The notes beneath the pieces are model-generated. The model was not told the DNA's origin. It made no database searches and was given only the letters and a program-made list of their open reading frames with translations. Shown one piece after another: positions 1 to 12,500 of a stretch of 64,000 nucleotides of DNA (position 1 is the stretch's first letter; each line of letters starts with the position of its first letter). Position numbers and translations under genes: made by a program. Source of the stretch: Lingula anatina (lineage: Eukaryota > Brachiopoda > Lingulata > Lingulida > Lingulidae); assembly GCF_001039355.2 (NCBI RefSeq), contig NW_019775400.1:71757-135756 (forward strand), written 5' to 3'.

Positions 1-17
1 ACAAAGACGCATTAATT

Positions 18-202
18 ATGATGGATAGCAATAATTTGGACGGATTAGGTGAGTGTCTTCTTTATATATATTTGAATACGCCAGAGATTTTTAACGTGTC
101 AGCAACGTGTAATAGAACATGCAGTCAACGGGCAATAAGACTATGCATGTTCGTTTTAATAATTAATTGTGCAACATTCATGCGTTAAAAAAAAAAGAAA
201 AA

Positions 203-293
<91 letters not shown>

Positions 294-3200
294 CTGAAGA
301 TGCGATGAAACCGGTCGGGGTAAAATAACTGCTGTTTTTTATTTCTTTTTGTCACACACACACACACACACACACACAAAAAAAGTTATAATTACCTTCA
401 ACATGTAGGTCATATTTTGCTGACTAGTCAGTTGACAGTCTAACTCAAGAAGTTCAAGAAGTTTTGGCAAACAGAATCATTAAGAGTTTTTTGTGGTGGT
501 TTTGTGGTTTCTTGATGTATTCACCACATAGGCCTACATACTATTTACGCTTATTGTAAAAGCAATCTGCAAGTTAAGTTATGAAACGACAAAAAGCTTA
601 AAATAGCAGACCAATAGAAATATGTGGTCAAATGACGGTTCTGAAAAGAAAAAAGAAATTCCTCTATAATTGAAGACCGGCTTAACCTAATTTTAGTTCA
701 TTCTTTAGGAAGTACATATTAACAATGATTTGTGTTTAAAAGATTGAAAATTTACAAGTACTAAAATCGAAGTATATTTGATCGTACTCTGACAGCTCAG
801 CGGCGAAAATCCACTCATCGGATTTGCTTTAAATATTGTGTTTTTAAAATTTATTTTACAATATGAGTAGTGATCTGTTTAGAAAAAGATACGTATTTTG
901 TGTATAGAATTTGACGGAGAGGAAGTATTGTGCCGTGTGTGTGGAGATAAAGCTAGCGGTTATCACTATGGTGTCCATGCCTGCGAAGGATGCAAGGTAA
1001 GAAGTAGGCCTACAATGAATTTATTTCGACAATGTGACGGCCCGTTTCATATATATATATATAGTTGTTAAGTTTTTGCCAGTGTCAGTAATGCACCTGT
1101 GAATTCTAATCGAAAATCTTCACTTTGTTGAATATGTTGTAAAATTGAATGACTATTTTATTCATAAGGCTATGCAAGCATTCAGTTTATATGAAAATCG
1201 TTTTACAAACAACAGAGAGCACATGGTGGTTAGATCAAGTTTTCACATGATCCGATCAATGAATCCAATTTTTCTATGTATTTCGTGGAAGTTTTGTGCA
1301 GAAAATAAACTGCAACAAACTTTCTGCATGGCTTATACACGTAGCCCAATTAACCTTTTAAATTTATTAATAATAATATCAGGGCTTCTTTCGGCGGAGT
1401 ATCCAGCAGAAGTTGAAGTATCGGCCGTGCGTCAGGAACCAACAGTGCAACATTACTAGGGTGAATCGAAATAGATGCCAATATTGCAGGTTGGTACATA
1501 AGGTTTGTGTTCTAAGGATACGATTAAGTCAGTTAGGAGAGATAATGAGAGAGAGAGAGAAATAGAGGAACGAGCATTCGCTCTCCGTTATCGTTCGTAT
1601 ACTAATAAAAAAGCTAGCGCACAATATATGTACCGAGAGTACATGTAGAATCTTAAACTTGGAGATTGCATGCTCACGCAAAATTTTTTTCTAAAAAAGT
1701 TATTTTCTTTTTTCTTAAAAAAATTATCTCTTTTCTGATTGTTTTTAATTATACATAAGTAAGTCAGGCATGACTACCGAATTCCGGTTTTAACGCATTG
1801 ATTTGAAGTCATAGGCACTCAGAATAGCACAGGAATAGTGTGGCATGATTTCCTTTTCCTAACCCAGTGTAGGGTGAGATCTAAGTTTGTGTCTTAAATG
1901 CAGTTTGTTAATTTACTTTATTTCTGATATATTTCAGACTAAAGAAATGTATCGCATCGGGCATGTCGCGAGATGGTGAGTGCTTTTTTTATTTTAATTA
2001 TAAAAAAGAAAAAAATTCTTAGGATACCCCATCCTGAAGTTTGAAAATTATGCAAGATAAGCAGTCTTTGTATAATTTTGTTTTCTTATTACCATGGACA
2101 AAGAGTTTTTTGGTTTGGGTTGTCTTTTTGTCCATTTGTCTGTTTTTCTGTTACAGCATTATGGATTTTTTATGGAAAAGTTGTGAACAGGTTTTAAAGA
2201 AATTTTTAAAAACTGTCATCAGGAGACCAAGAAAGCGACAGCATTCTCTAAAAGTGATTTTAATTTTGTTCTGTCTAAAAAAAACTCACACCTGTTACAA
2301 TGGGTAAGGATAAGGATTCACTGTTGAAAAAAATTGCTGACAGTAAAAATGAATTTTGAAAAGCAGACTCAACCAAAATGATACAAAATTGATTTACATA
2401 TTTTACCTTGCACCTTGATTCTGAAAGAACATGCAAAGTAAAAAAAGCTGAAGATGCAGGCTAATTATGCATCTGACATATTTGATTTTAAACAAAAATA
2501 CTTGATTGTTGTGTATCTTGGGAAACAGTTTAGTTCATTAATAAAATGAAGTAAAAGTTTGACATTTCAGGAATTTTCACAACATTTCTAAAAAAGGCCA
2601 TATGTGACGTCAGATGTTTGAAGAACAATTCCTCATGGGGAAAACGCTGCACCTAACTAGCCTTGGGTCACAAGGACAGGCTAGGTTATTGACCTGGTTA
2701 TGCCTTTCAGTTTTCAAGGTTTTTATCAGTCTCCAGAGTAATGGCTTTCATGTGGTGAAAAGTCTGCTACATTTTAAGCATTAAGAAGGACGTTGCCCTT
2801 AACATGCAACAGTTTAAGGTGTGAATTTAAAGTGCAGGTTTTGGAAAAGATCAGACAAAGAAGGAGGACTTAACACTGAAATTGCTTCATTTGAAGTGCA
2901 CTGTAAATATTCATGATTGGTATGTTTCCTGCATTTCATATGCACTGAAATGACTGTACTAAGTTCAAAATTATGCATCTGATCCAAAAAATGCTTTTGG
3001 TTTATAAAAAGTTCAAAATGAGAGAGAACATGAAATACTGAATGCTTGTCAAATGAGGAATGAGGGATTATTAGGCTTAAAATTAGTCTGTCAGAAAATT
3101 ATAGAACAATTCACCCTTAGAGTGTTTTTTAAAATTAAAATACTTATTTAAACATGTGCTACAGTGGGTGCTGTACAGTAGTATACACAGTACATCAGAT

Positions 3201-6200
3201 GTATAGTGGGGAGAGTTCCAATTTTATGATCCCTGAAGTTTAAAAAATGTTTGTTTAACCAATATTCAGAATATTTTAAAATTGGAACATCATGATAAGA
3301 GCAGTAAATGAAAGTATGTAACTCCTGCATGCTTACTATCTCTCTCTCTCTCATACACACACACACACACACAGTTACTTACACATGCACAGCTTCTATA
3401 TTGAACTTTATTTATATCTCTTTCATCCCAAATCACATTGTACTACAAATATTCAAAACCGTATATTGGTTCTTTGAGATTTGGTCAATTGTTTTTATAA
3501 TATAACCACACTAAAAACTGTTTTGGAAAATTACTCTTGCATTATTGTAACAAATTATTGCCTGTGTTTAATATCATGACCTTAAGAATTAAAATAGATA
3601 TATTATATTCAATAAGATTAATTATCTTAAATATTATGATGTTATTAGATATTATGATGTTATTTATCATTAAAGTTATTATTAACAAACAATTCTTTGG
3701 GGGATTGCAAAGATACCAAAAATAACAGTAATTCTTTTCTAGTATCAAGTATATACTAATAGAGGTAGGTCAGAAAACAGAAGCAATTTCTGCGCAGGTG
3801 TATATATTACATGACAAACATCATCAGCATCATTCCATAAATACCCCTTTTACGGTACATTTTTAGCAGCTGCATATTGAGGTTAAACGTGTGATATTCA
3901 TACGTAGTGTAGTCAAGGTTGAAGGTACATTGACTTGGTGACCTAGCAGGGCTATCATTAACCTTGTCTGCTCCCCCAAGGACACACAACCTATTTCAGT
4001 ACTCCAGGCAATCAATTGCAGATTTACATTTTATTTCACGGCCAAGTAGCTCCAGTAAAATTTCCTGATAATTCTCATTTCAGTTTGTTGTTAATACAAG
4101 TGGCCTTAGGTGGCCAAATATTGATCAGCCTGTATACGGTATTGTCAATTTGCTTCATTAATTCATTTACATACTACGTACAAAATATGGAGGTGATATA
4201 AAATGCTGTGCCATTGCATTTCTTTGAAATGCTTGCTTAAATAGTGAAAACTTATAATATTTATTTCAGTGAATATAAATTATGATGATTTAAATTAATT
4301 TTGTTTATTTGGTTTTTAAATAATTAAATTTTTTTCCAGCTGTACGATTTGGTAGAGTTCCCAAAAAGGAAAAGGCTAAAATCCAAGAACAAATGCAGAA
4401 ATTGAAGTCTCAGTCAACAAGTGGGGAGTTGGCAAAATTGCTGGAGATGGACATCAGTTTTTCTAAGCTGGTGTTGGATGCGTATCGGACAATGTCCTGT
4501 GCCACCATTGGTCATATGGTCCAAGAGGGGAAAGACATGCCAAATAAAAACCTGCCCTTTGTTGACTGTGTTCAGAAAAGGGTAATGGAAATTTCCTTTA
4601 ATTTATTTGTCTATCAGGTGAAGATTTAGTCAGAGACAAAGTTCTAGTGAAATGTTTGAGTTATTTGGATCTTTAAAGTGGCACCTTGGGTGTAATTAGA
4701 TCTTTTAATTTTATTTTCCTGAAAATTTCAATATGCCAACTCCCACATCCCTCAGATACTGATATGCAATGCCACTTACACAGTAAAATAATGGCAGGCA
4801 TTTTTGAATTTAAAGAAATTAATTTTTTATCATTTCAGGTATGCCCACTGCACTCGACAAGAGCGCACATGATAAATAATGGACACAATATTGAGATAAA
4901 TAAATCTGGACAAAACAATAATGATAAAATGGAACTGTTCACAACTTCAATACAAATTGTGGTGGAATTTGCTAAGAAAATACCTGGATTTTTACTCCTT
5001 TGTGTTGAAGATCAGATTACCCTTTTAAAGGTAAGTGAAATGTCCCCATGCTTCATTATGCCATTAATTAAATAACTTCTGACTTAACATGAAAAAAGTG
5101 AACTTGTGAAAAAGGGTTAAGCCACTTGAAGTAATTAATGAACATGAAAGAACCTTTCATGATCTACTTGTACAGTGTATTCTCGACTTAGAACACTCAG
5201 TGTAAAAGGGTTCTTAAGCTATATTTCTTTAATAGCTGTGTGTCCTATTATACAAGGTAAAGAGAAATTAATTTTTAATTTTTGGAGACCCCACTGATTT
5301 CAAAAAGTCATTTGAAAATCATATGGCAATTGAAATATTAGCATATATGCATATTATTAATAAATGATAATTATTGATAATAGTATTTTTATTCAAGGGA
5401 GCTGTTTTTGAGGTTCTTCTCCTCCAGTTTAGTCAACTATTTGATACGGATTCCAAATCAACAATTACTGCTGCTGGCCAGTGTTATAGAATGGACAGTA
5501 GGAAGGTAATGAATTTATTTAAATGTTTTTTTAAAAAAGAGATAAAATATCTGCAGTCATTGAATCTAAGTCTGCTGTTTGTTTTGGCTAAATAATCACT
5601 GTGCAACTCAAATTATTTGTCAAATTAATATATACCATACATGTATATAAGCCAGTATAATGATACAAAGAAAATGTATAATATCTACCATAAAAAGACC
5701 ATACATCAGCTATTATGATTAATGAGATTGATGTGATTGAAGAAAACTTTAGCACAGGGATAATTAATTTTTCCATATCACTTCAGAGTTACAGAGAAGG
5801 ATCTCTCATGGATTCTATGATTTCATTTGCTGCTCAAATAAATGGATTCAACTTGAAAAGAGAAGAAACAGCCATGCTGTGTGCTTTAGTTCTAACTGCC
5901 CCAGGTAAAACTCAGTACAACTANAGCCACTTGAAGTAATTAATGAACACGAAAGAACCTTTCATGATCTACTTGTACAGTGTATTCTCGACTTAGAACA
6001 CTCAGTGTAAAAGGGTTCTTAAGCTATATTTCTTTAATAGCTGTGTGTCCTATTATACAAGGTAAAGAGAAATTAATTTTTAATTTTTGGAGACCCCACT
6101 GATTTCAAAAAGTCATTTGAAAATCATATGGCAATTGAAATATTAGCATATATGCATATTATTAATAAATGATAATTATTGATAATAGTATTTTTATTCA

Positions 6201-9200
6201 AGGGAGCTGTTTTTGAGGTTCTTCTCCTCCAGTTTAGTCAACTATTTGATACGGATTCCAAATCAACAATTACTGCTGCTGGCCAGTGTTATAGAATGGA
6301 CAGTAGGAAGGTAATGAATTTATTTAAATGTTTTTTTAAAAAAGAGATAAAATATCTGCAGTCATTGAATCTAAGTCTGCTGTTTGTTTTGGCTAAATAA
6401 TCACTGTGCCACTCAAATTATTTGTCAAATTAATATATACCATACATGTATATAAGCCAGTATAATGATACAAAGAAAATGTATAATATCTACCATAAAA
6501 AGACCATACATCAGCTATTATGATTAATGAGATTGATGTGATTGAAGAAAACTTTAGCACAGGGATAATTAATTTTTCCATATCACTTCAGAGTTACAGA
6601 GAAGGATCTCTCATGGATTCTATGATTTCATTTGCTGCTCAAATAAATGGATTCAACTTGAAAAGAGAAGAAACAGCCATGCTGTGTGCTTTAGTTCTAA
6701 CTGCCCCAGGTAAAACTCAGTACAACTACATGCAGCTAAAACAACCATTAAATATGTGCCCATTATTACATATTCATTACAAACCTCACAACATTATGCT
6801 GTAGACATTTTTACTGCTGTGTAAATTTATTGCCAAAATGACTCTTGGATTAAAAAAAAGGTGAATGTTCTTTTAAACTAGTAAAGTGCAGGTATGACAG
6901 TAATATAAACTTAATGTTACAGATCACCCTGGCTTGAGAAACCCAGATATGATTGATGCCATTCAAAATAGAATAAGCTGTGAACTGCACACCATATTAC
7001 TGCTAAATCACCCCAAGGACCAAGGTACGGACCTTGTGTAATTTTTTAAAGTCATATTCGTGGAGTAACTTATTTTATTAAAATAGATGTAGAGATTGGT
7101 CAAATTATTTGATAATGAAAAGAACAGAAGCTGAAACTTTTGTCGCTGTAGTTGAACCTCTGTTTGTGCATAACAGTTAATAACTTTGGAGTTGGTTTAA
7201 AGCAAGGTGATACATGCAGCAATTTGGGACATGCCAACCAAAATTTAAAAAGGTTAGATGTGGAAAATATTTTTGTACGTTAAGTATTTCATAGTTCAAA
7301 AATTGTTCTCCAATGGAATAATGATAGAAGACAATCACAGTTCATATTGAAAGACTTCACTTACTTTTAAAGAACCCCCCCCTATAATTATGTGATATTA
7401 AAAATTCCTGAAATTGTTCCTTATAACCAGGAATTTTGTAATAACACAAGGCATGTATTATTAACAAGTAAATTGTACAATTGAATACAAAAATGTTGAC
7501 TACAAATGAAAAAGAAAGTAGTTTTATTCATTGTACATTGTATTTTCTTTGCAGTTACAATATATATTTGTTTGTTTTCAGCATTGCATGGGAAACTATT
7601 GAAACTGATCCCTGACCTCCGGACTTTAAATGCTCTACATTCCCAGAAATTACTAGGTACTGTACTTTCATTTATTGCTTATACAAATATTCAGGTAACT
7701 ATGCCACTTTAATAGTTCAGGGAATATTAATATGGATAATTCTGAACCCAGTGTCTGTGGTATTGGATGCCACTGTTTGGACAGTAATTCCACAACATTT
7801 CATTCCACTGGTTCTGAACCTGACTGATTAAGATTAATTGATTGTATGACTATGCTTTGGACCCAGAGTCATCCAATACATTCACCATCTCATATTCTGT
7901 ATCGAACAGTTTGATTTGATTCAAGTGCAGTTTTGGGATATCATTTGTTTTTAATAGTGAATGTCTGCCTTCAAGGTGTGTTTACAGTCCAATTTGTAAT
8001 GGTCTAATTTAGTACTGTACAAGCTATTTCATCTGACTGTGAACAGATATAATTATAACCAAAACCTCTGCTTGGTGCAAATGAACTCATTATAGTAGGG
8101 TGGTAGGGATAACTAAATGATTAGACTGATTTNCAGCGCCTACGCTGGTGGTACAACTACATGCAGCTAAAACAACCATTAAATTTGTGCCCATTATTAC
8201 ATATTCATTACAAACCTCACAACATTATGCTGTAGACATTTTTACTGCTGTGTAAATTTATTGCCAAAATGACTCTTGGATTAAAAAAAAGGTGAATGTT
8301 CTTTTAAACTAGTATAGTGCAGGTATGACAGTAATATAAACTTAATGTTACAGATCACCCTGGCTTGAGAAACCCAGATATGATTGATGCCATTCAAAAT
8401 AGAATAAGCTGTGAACTGCACACCATATTACTGCTAAATCACCCCAAGGACCAAGGTACGGACCTTGTGTAATTTTTTTAAAAGTCATATTTGTGGAGTA
8501 ACTTATTTTATTAAAATAGATGTAGAGATTGGTCAAATTATTTGATAACGAAAAGAACAGAAGCTGAAACTTTTGTCGCTGTAGTTGAACCTCTGTTTGT
8601 GCATAACAGTTAATAACTTCGAAGTTGGTTTAAAGCAAGTTGATACATGCAGCAATTTGGGACATGCCAACCAAAATTTAAAAAGGTTAGATGTGGAAAA
8701 TATTTTTGTATGTTAAGTATTTCATAGTTCAAAAATTGTTCTCCAATGGAATAATGATAGAAGACAATCACAGTTCATATTGAAAGACTTCACTTACTTT
8801 TAAAGAAAACTCCCCCCCTATAATTATGTGATATTAAAAATTCCTGAAATTGTTCCTTATAACCAGGAATTTTGTAATAACACAAGGCATGTATTATTAA
8901 CAAGTAAATTGTACAGTTGAATACAAAAATGTTGACTACAAATGAAAAAGAAAGTAGTTTTATTCATTATACATTGTATTTTCTTTGCAGTTACAATATA
9001 TATTTGTTTGTTTTCAGCATTGCATGGAAAACTATTGAAACTGATCCCTGACCTCCGGACTCTAAATGCTCTACATTCCCAGAAATTACTAGGTACTGTA
9101 CTTTCATTTATTGCTTATACAAATATTCAGGTAACGATGCCACTTTTATAGTTCAGGGAATATTAATATGGATAATTCTGAACCCAGTGTCTGTGGTATT

Positions 9201-12200
9201 GGATGCCACTGTTTGGACAGTAATTCCACAACATTTCATTCCACTGGTTCTGAACCGGACTGATTAAGATTAATTGATTGTATGACTATGCTTTGGACCC
9301 AGAGTCATCCAATACATTCGCCATCTCATATTCTGTATTGAACAGTTTGATTTGATTCAAGTGCAGTTTTGGGATATCATTTGTTTTTAATAGTGAATGT
9401 CTGCCGTCAAGGTGTGTTTACAGTCCAATTTGTAATGGTCTAATTTAGTACTGTACAAGCTATTTCGTCTGACTGTGAACAGATATAATTATAACCAAAA
9501 CCTCTGCTTGGTGCAAATGAACTCATTATAGTAGGGTGGTAGGGATAACTAAATGATAAGACTGACTTCATATGGTAATAAATCCTAGTTATCTCATAAC
9601 CACAGTTGAGTTAGCACAGTACCAAGTAAACCCCCCCCCCCTTTCAGGTACACTGATTTAACTGCACCTGTGTGCTTTTGTTTTTATTACGTATTTGTTC
9701 ATTCACAACCATTATGTGACCCGTATACTTCATTCATCATCATATACTAAGAGATGAAATAGGGGAAAACAATGAAATATGCTGGCTTGTTCTTTATATG
9801 TACGTACATGACAGTTTTATGGTTTAATTTATGATCATGCCCACAGTGTGAAACTGAATCAGAAATGCACAGCAAAGACTTAAATGAATATAAATGACAA
9901 ACTCCGAGCTCTAGGAACACTTATTTTGATGATTTATAACAAGGAATGAACTGGCTCAGATCTGGCCTACAGTTAAATGGCAACGTGTGTGCCAAAATAA
10001 AGGGGTCATTTAAGTATTTTTACATTTACTAGTACTCTAGCACTAATACCGGTAGGTGATTCATGAGAAAAAGCAAAATTAAGAGCTTGAGTACAGTGAT
10101 TTGCACCAACTGTGACACTAGTGCACTCAGCATGTCTGGAGTACGTATATCTGATGATATCTGACAACTGCTCTCATCCAGTTCAACAGTGCACCTGCAC
10201 CTTGAATAAGACTGGGTTTCCATATCAAGATTGACCTAACAGGATCGACCCATCTTCAAGGGTTTGTTGCTAAATTGCTTTTAGTTTAAGCGGCTTAGAT
10301 GTCTGGCATGCCTACTAAAGCTGCTAAACCATAATTAATTCCCCTTAGCAGAGCTTCAGTATGCATGACAGATATCTAAGCCACTTCAGTTGACTGCTCT
10401 TTAGCAAAAATCCGTTTGGAGATAGATCGATCCACAGTTAGTACAATAGGGTCTGGGAATGGTCCCTAAGCCACATGTTTTTATACTTGCAGACACAGAT
10501 TACCAGCACCTTCAAGGTCAACACCAAGCCACTAGTGTGAGTGAACCTCTACCTGAACAGTGTAGAGATATTGAAATGAAAGAGGACAGGTAATTACTTG
10601 TGTATGGACGTATATTTTGAAAATATTGATTGGTGCAAAAAGGGAATGAGTACAGAGAAACACATGGCTGCTTATAATGAATAAAATATAATTTTCTCCT
10701 TGATGATTATTGGCATGCAATAATACATAATTTTGACCCTTCTCCTTAGTGAAGTCTCCTACTTTTAAATGGTTCTTCAAAATATCTTTATTATATATTA
10801 AAATATTTTAATATTAAAACATACCATTATAATATTACAATTCCATGCGCTATCCTAAAATTTCCCTTGACACCACATCTTCAAAGGTCATCAAATAATT
10901 TTCTCTAATCTCCATTTTACATTGTTTAGAAATATTTTCTTATAAAATTGAAGCATGAAACTAAATGTTACATTTCTACTTTTTTGGAACAGTTTGATCA
11001 AAAGTAAAATCTTTATTTTGTTTTCCCTAATAGAGCTGCCATACCAGAGATTGTTCACAAGAATGAACAAAACCAACAAAATACTACACAAGCCTCAGAT
11101 ATAAAACCATCTCCTTGTATGTATGGAAAGAAGAACAATGGTGGCTTTCTGGTGGAATTGGAAGAATCAGTGAGCACAGGTTTTCTTTCGACTGGTGGTA
11201 ATCCATTTCAAGACCGAAGGACATTACAAAGTGATGAAAGACAACAAAATCTAATTAACAGGGATAATGACCAAGGTCTTCCATCCAATTTCCATGGAAA
11301 AAAGTTTGGATCAGCAGTGTCTCAGGGCAGTGACTTGAGAAAAAAACTGACAACAAAACTACTTCAAAAGTTGAATGGAGAGTTGACAGCCAGTAGTGGG
11401 CAGCACCAGCAATGGCAAAGTCAAGATGCAACAAACAGTGAAACAAATCTTTGGGAACAAAGGGATAAAATGTATCCAAGCACAGCATTACCACGATCAA
11501 ACGTTCTCAAGAATAATCAGGATAATTTCACTGAAGTTATGAGTGAGGAAGGCCAAAATTCAGACTCTGTTAAAAAAAGATTGATCATCAAGAGAATGCC
11601 TCTTTTGTGCAATGCCCTCTCTACTCCTCTACCTATAGTCTTTAATGAAACCAACCGTTTCATTCAGGGACCATCCTGCAGCTCTGATGGTGCACAAAAT
11701 CACCAAATGCCATCAACATTGAGGCAAAATCAAGAAAATGGAAGCAATTACAACATGGGGCCACCAGGCAATGGAGCTGCAAGTCCTGACCTTATGAAGG
11801 GCTCTTCAGCCAACCCCGCTGTTATTCCCTCGGCTAAACAAATGCAAGTTTCTTATTCAAATACAGGAGTGGTTCAACAAAATCTTCCACAATGTGATAC
11901 ATATGCGTGCCAATCTTTACATGAAAAATTGAAACACACAAGTAACTCTTTTAGAGAGAACAGAAACATCCCATTTGGAAGTCATTGTAAGAATGCTGAT
12001 GACAGTCGTACTGTAAAACAAAGGACATCTTATCAAGGACACATGCTTTACGATTCAAGGAAAGCCTCACAGTTCTACAACTCAACCAAAGATTGGGATG
12101 GAAAACAAACTTTTCTGACAGAAGATCCCAATTTTGTCCCAAAATTTGATGAAGGAAAAGTTGATTATTGTAATGAGCTCCATTATTTTCCAGAAATGAA

Positions 12201-12360
12201 CACAGTGTCAGCAACATCTGACTGTCACAAACATGTTCATCCTAATTTAATGAGGTATAATAATTATGATGGGTCTTCAGATCCTATGAAACTGAAGAAT
12301 CTGTTTCCTAAGGTTGTCAACCAAGAATTTACAAATAGTTACTTCATGCAGTACCACTAA
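18..12360 (+). CDS. NR1D/E75: Nuclear receptor of the NR1D (Rev-erb) / E75 family
   Basis: Predicted ligand-regulated transcription factor of the nucleus. Exons, from splice sites and preserved frame: 18-48, 908-996, 1383-1489, 1938-1975, 4340-4581, 4839-5030, 5398-5505 (or 6203-6310), 5787-5904 (or 6592-6709), 6923-7024 (or 8354-8455), 7582-7656 (or 9018-9092), 10493-10589, 11034-12360. Each alternative is an assembly duplicate. Using each exon once gives 842 codons ending in TAA. The zinc-finger domain has [11 protein letters not shown], the P-box [15 protein letters not shown], and the extension [14 protein letters not shown] typical of E75/Rev-erb. The ligand domain has [11 protein letters not shown] and [13 protein letters not shown]. 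Two adjacent ATGs at 18 and 21 open the frame; it stays open to the window edge, so an upstream start is possible. Family assignment is firm; the choice between NR1D and E75 names is not, since they are orthologues. Confidence 0.93.
188..378. repeat. Compound microsatellite: A-rich, (TA)n, then (CA)n
   Basis: A-rich tract 188-210, about 38 TA dinucleotides to 286, a unique stretch of about 65 bp, then about 13 CA repeats (354-378). It lies in receptor intron 1. Open frames read through it are low-complexity and not genes. Confidence 0.95.
402..412 (+). promoter_or_regulatory. Candidate RORE / Rev-erb response element in receptor intron 1
   Basis: catgtaggtca matches the monomeric RORE consensus WAWNTRGGTCA at 10 of 11 positions. 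It lies about 350 bp after the first exon of a receptor whose family binds such sites and is known in vertebrates to autoregulate. An 11-mer match can easily be chance. Confidence 0.25.
908..1975 (+). CDS. NR1D/E75: DNA-binding domain exons of the NR1D/E75 receptor
   Basis: Exons 908-996, 1383-1489 and 1938-1975, joined in phases 0 and 2, encode two C4 zinc fingers. Finger one runs from [20 protein letters not shown]; finger two contains [19 protein letters not shown] and [17 protein letters not shown]. The P-box (CEGCKG) predicts recognition of the AGGTCA half-site, and the arginine-rich extension in the next exon ([10 protein letters not shown]) predicts contact with the A/T-rich 5' flank, as known for monomeric Rev-erb/E75 sites. 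All eight zinc cysteines are present. Confidence 0.94.
4340..9092 (+). CDS. NR1D/E75: Ligand-binding domain exons of the receptor (partly duplicated in the assembly)
   Basis: Exon 4340-4581 carries the hinge. Exon 4839-5030 carries VCPLHSTR and helix 3 ([14 protein letters not shown]). Exon 7 carries [16 protein letters not shown], exon 8 [11 protein letters not shown], exon 9 [14 protein letters not shown] and exon 10 [15 protein letters not shown]. After helix 11 the protein runs straight into polar sequence ([12 protein letters not shown]), with no LxxxMF-type AF-2 helix, as in Rev-erb repressors. The Cys of VCP and the His of ALHS align with the residues I recall as heme ligands in human Rev-erb-beta (C384, H568). 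Exons 7-8 and 9-10 each occur twice, separated by single Ns; see the duplication entries. Confidence 0.88.
5120..5923 (+). repeat. First copy of an 804-bp duplicated block (receptor exons 7-8)
   Basis: Matches 5925-6728 at a constant offset of 805 with very few substitutions (for example aacatgaaag versus aacacgaaag). It ends immediately before the single N at 5924. It contains exons 5398-5505 and 5787-5904. Exon 8 ends in phase 1 while exon 7 begins in phase 0, so splicing 7-8-7-8 would shift the frame. This supports an assembly artefact rather than a genuine exon duplication. Confidence 0.9.
5925..8132 (+). other. Intercalated allelic contig overlapping both flanks, bounded by single Ns
   Basis: This block lies between the Ns at 5924 and 8133. 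Its left 804 bp repeat 5120-5923. Its right about 1.41 kb (6721-8132) repeat 8152-9568 at offset 1431. The sequence before the first N ends in cagtacaacta, and the sequence after the second N resumes with gtacaactacatg after a short tag, so the outer flanks dovetail with each other. The block therefore looks like a second-haplotype contig inserted between two contigs that already meet. Confidence 0.85.
8152..9568 (+). repeat. Second copy of receptor exons 9-10 region
   Basis: Repeats 6721-8132 with scattered SNPs and small indels (for example ctcccccccta for ccccccccta). It contains exons 8354-8455 and 9018-9092. Both exons keep phase 1 boundaries, so a gene predictor could include both copies without a frame break. 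That would wrongly duplicate helices 9-11 of the ligand domain. Confidence 0.88.
10210..10470. mobile_element. Foldback / MITE-like inverted repeat, about 250 bp
   Basis: The left half (tttccatatcaagattgacc ... ggcttagatgtctggcatgc) pairs imperfectly with the reverse complement of the right half (ggatcgatctatctccaaac ... ggcttagatatctgtcatgc). This gives arms of about 110 bp with only a short centre. It has no coding capacity and lies in receptor intron 10. A related short element seems to lie at 46098-46308. Superfamily not determined. Confidence 0.6.
11034..12360 (+). CDS. NR1D/E75: Last coding exon: long disordered C-terminal (F) region of the receptor
   Basis: A 1,327-nt exon entered in phase 2 after a polypyrimidine-AG acceptor (ccctaatag) and ending at TAA 12358-12360. 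It encodes about 441 residues rich in Asn, Gln and Ser, with no globular domain or zinc motif that I recognise. Long F regions are known in insect E75 but not in vertebrate Rev-erb, so the architecture is E75-like. Low-complexity composition suggests disorder; a role in cofactor recruitment is only inference. Confidence 0.85.
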
Positions 12361-12453
12361 TTAAAACCCATACATGTAGATATGATAATTAATTTTTATA
12401 GGTAAAAAGCATTAATATATTGTGTTGTGACATATTATTTATTCATGTCTTAA

Positions 12454-12500
<47 letters not shown>

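Noticed and set aside
185-379. 64-codon minus-strand frame (Tyr-Ile repeats)
   Set aside because: Translation of a (TA)n and (CA)n microsatellite.
5398-6709. Mutually exclusive or tandemly duplicated receptor exons
   Set aside because: The copies are bounded by an N and nearly identical in introns as well as exons, and the duplicated splice order breaks the frame. Allelic misassembly explains them better.
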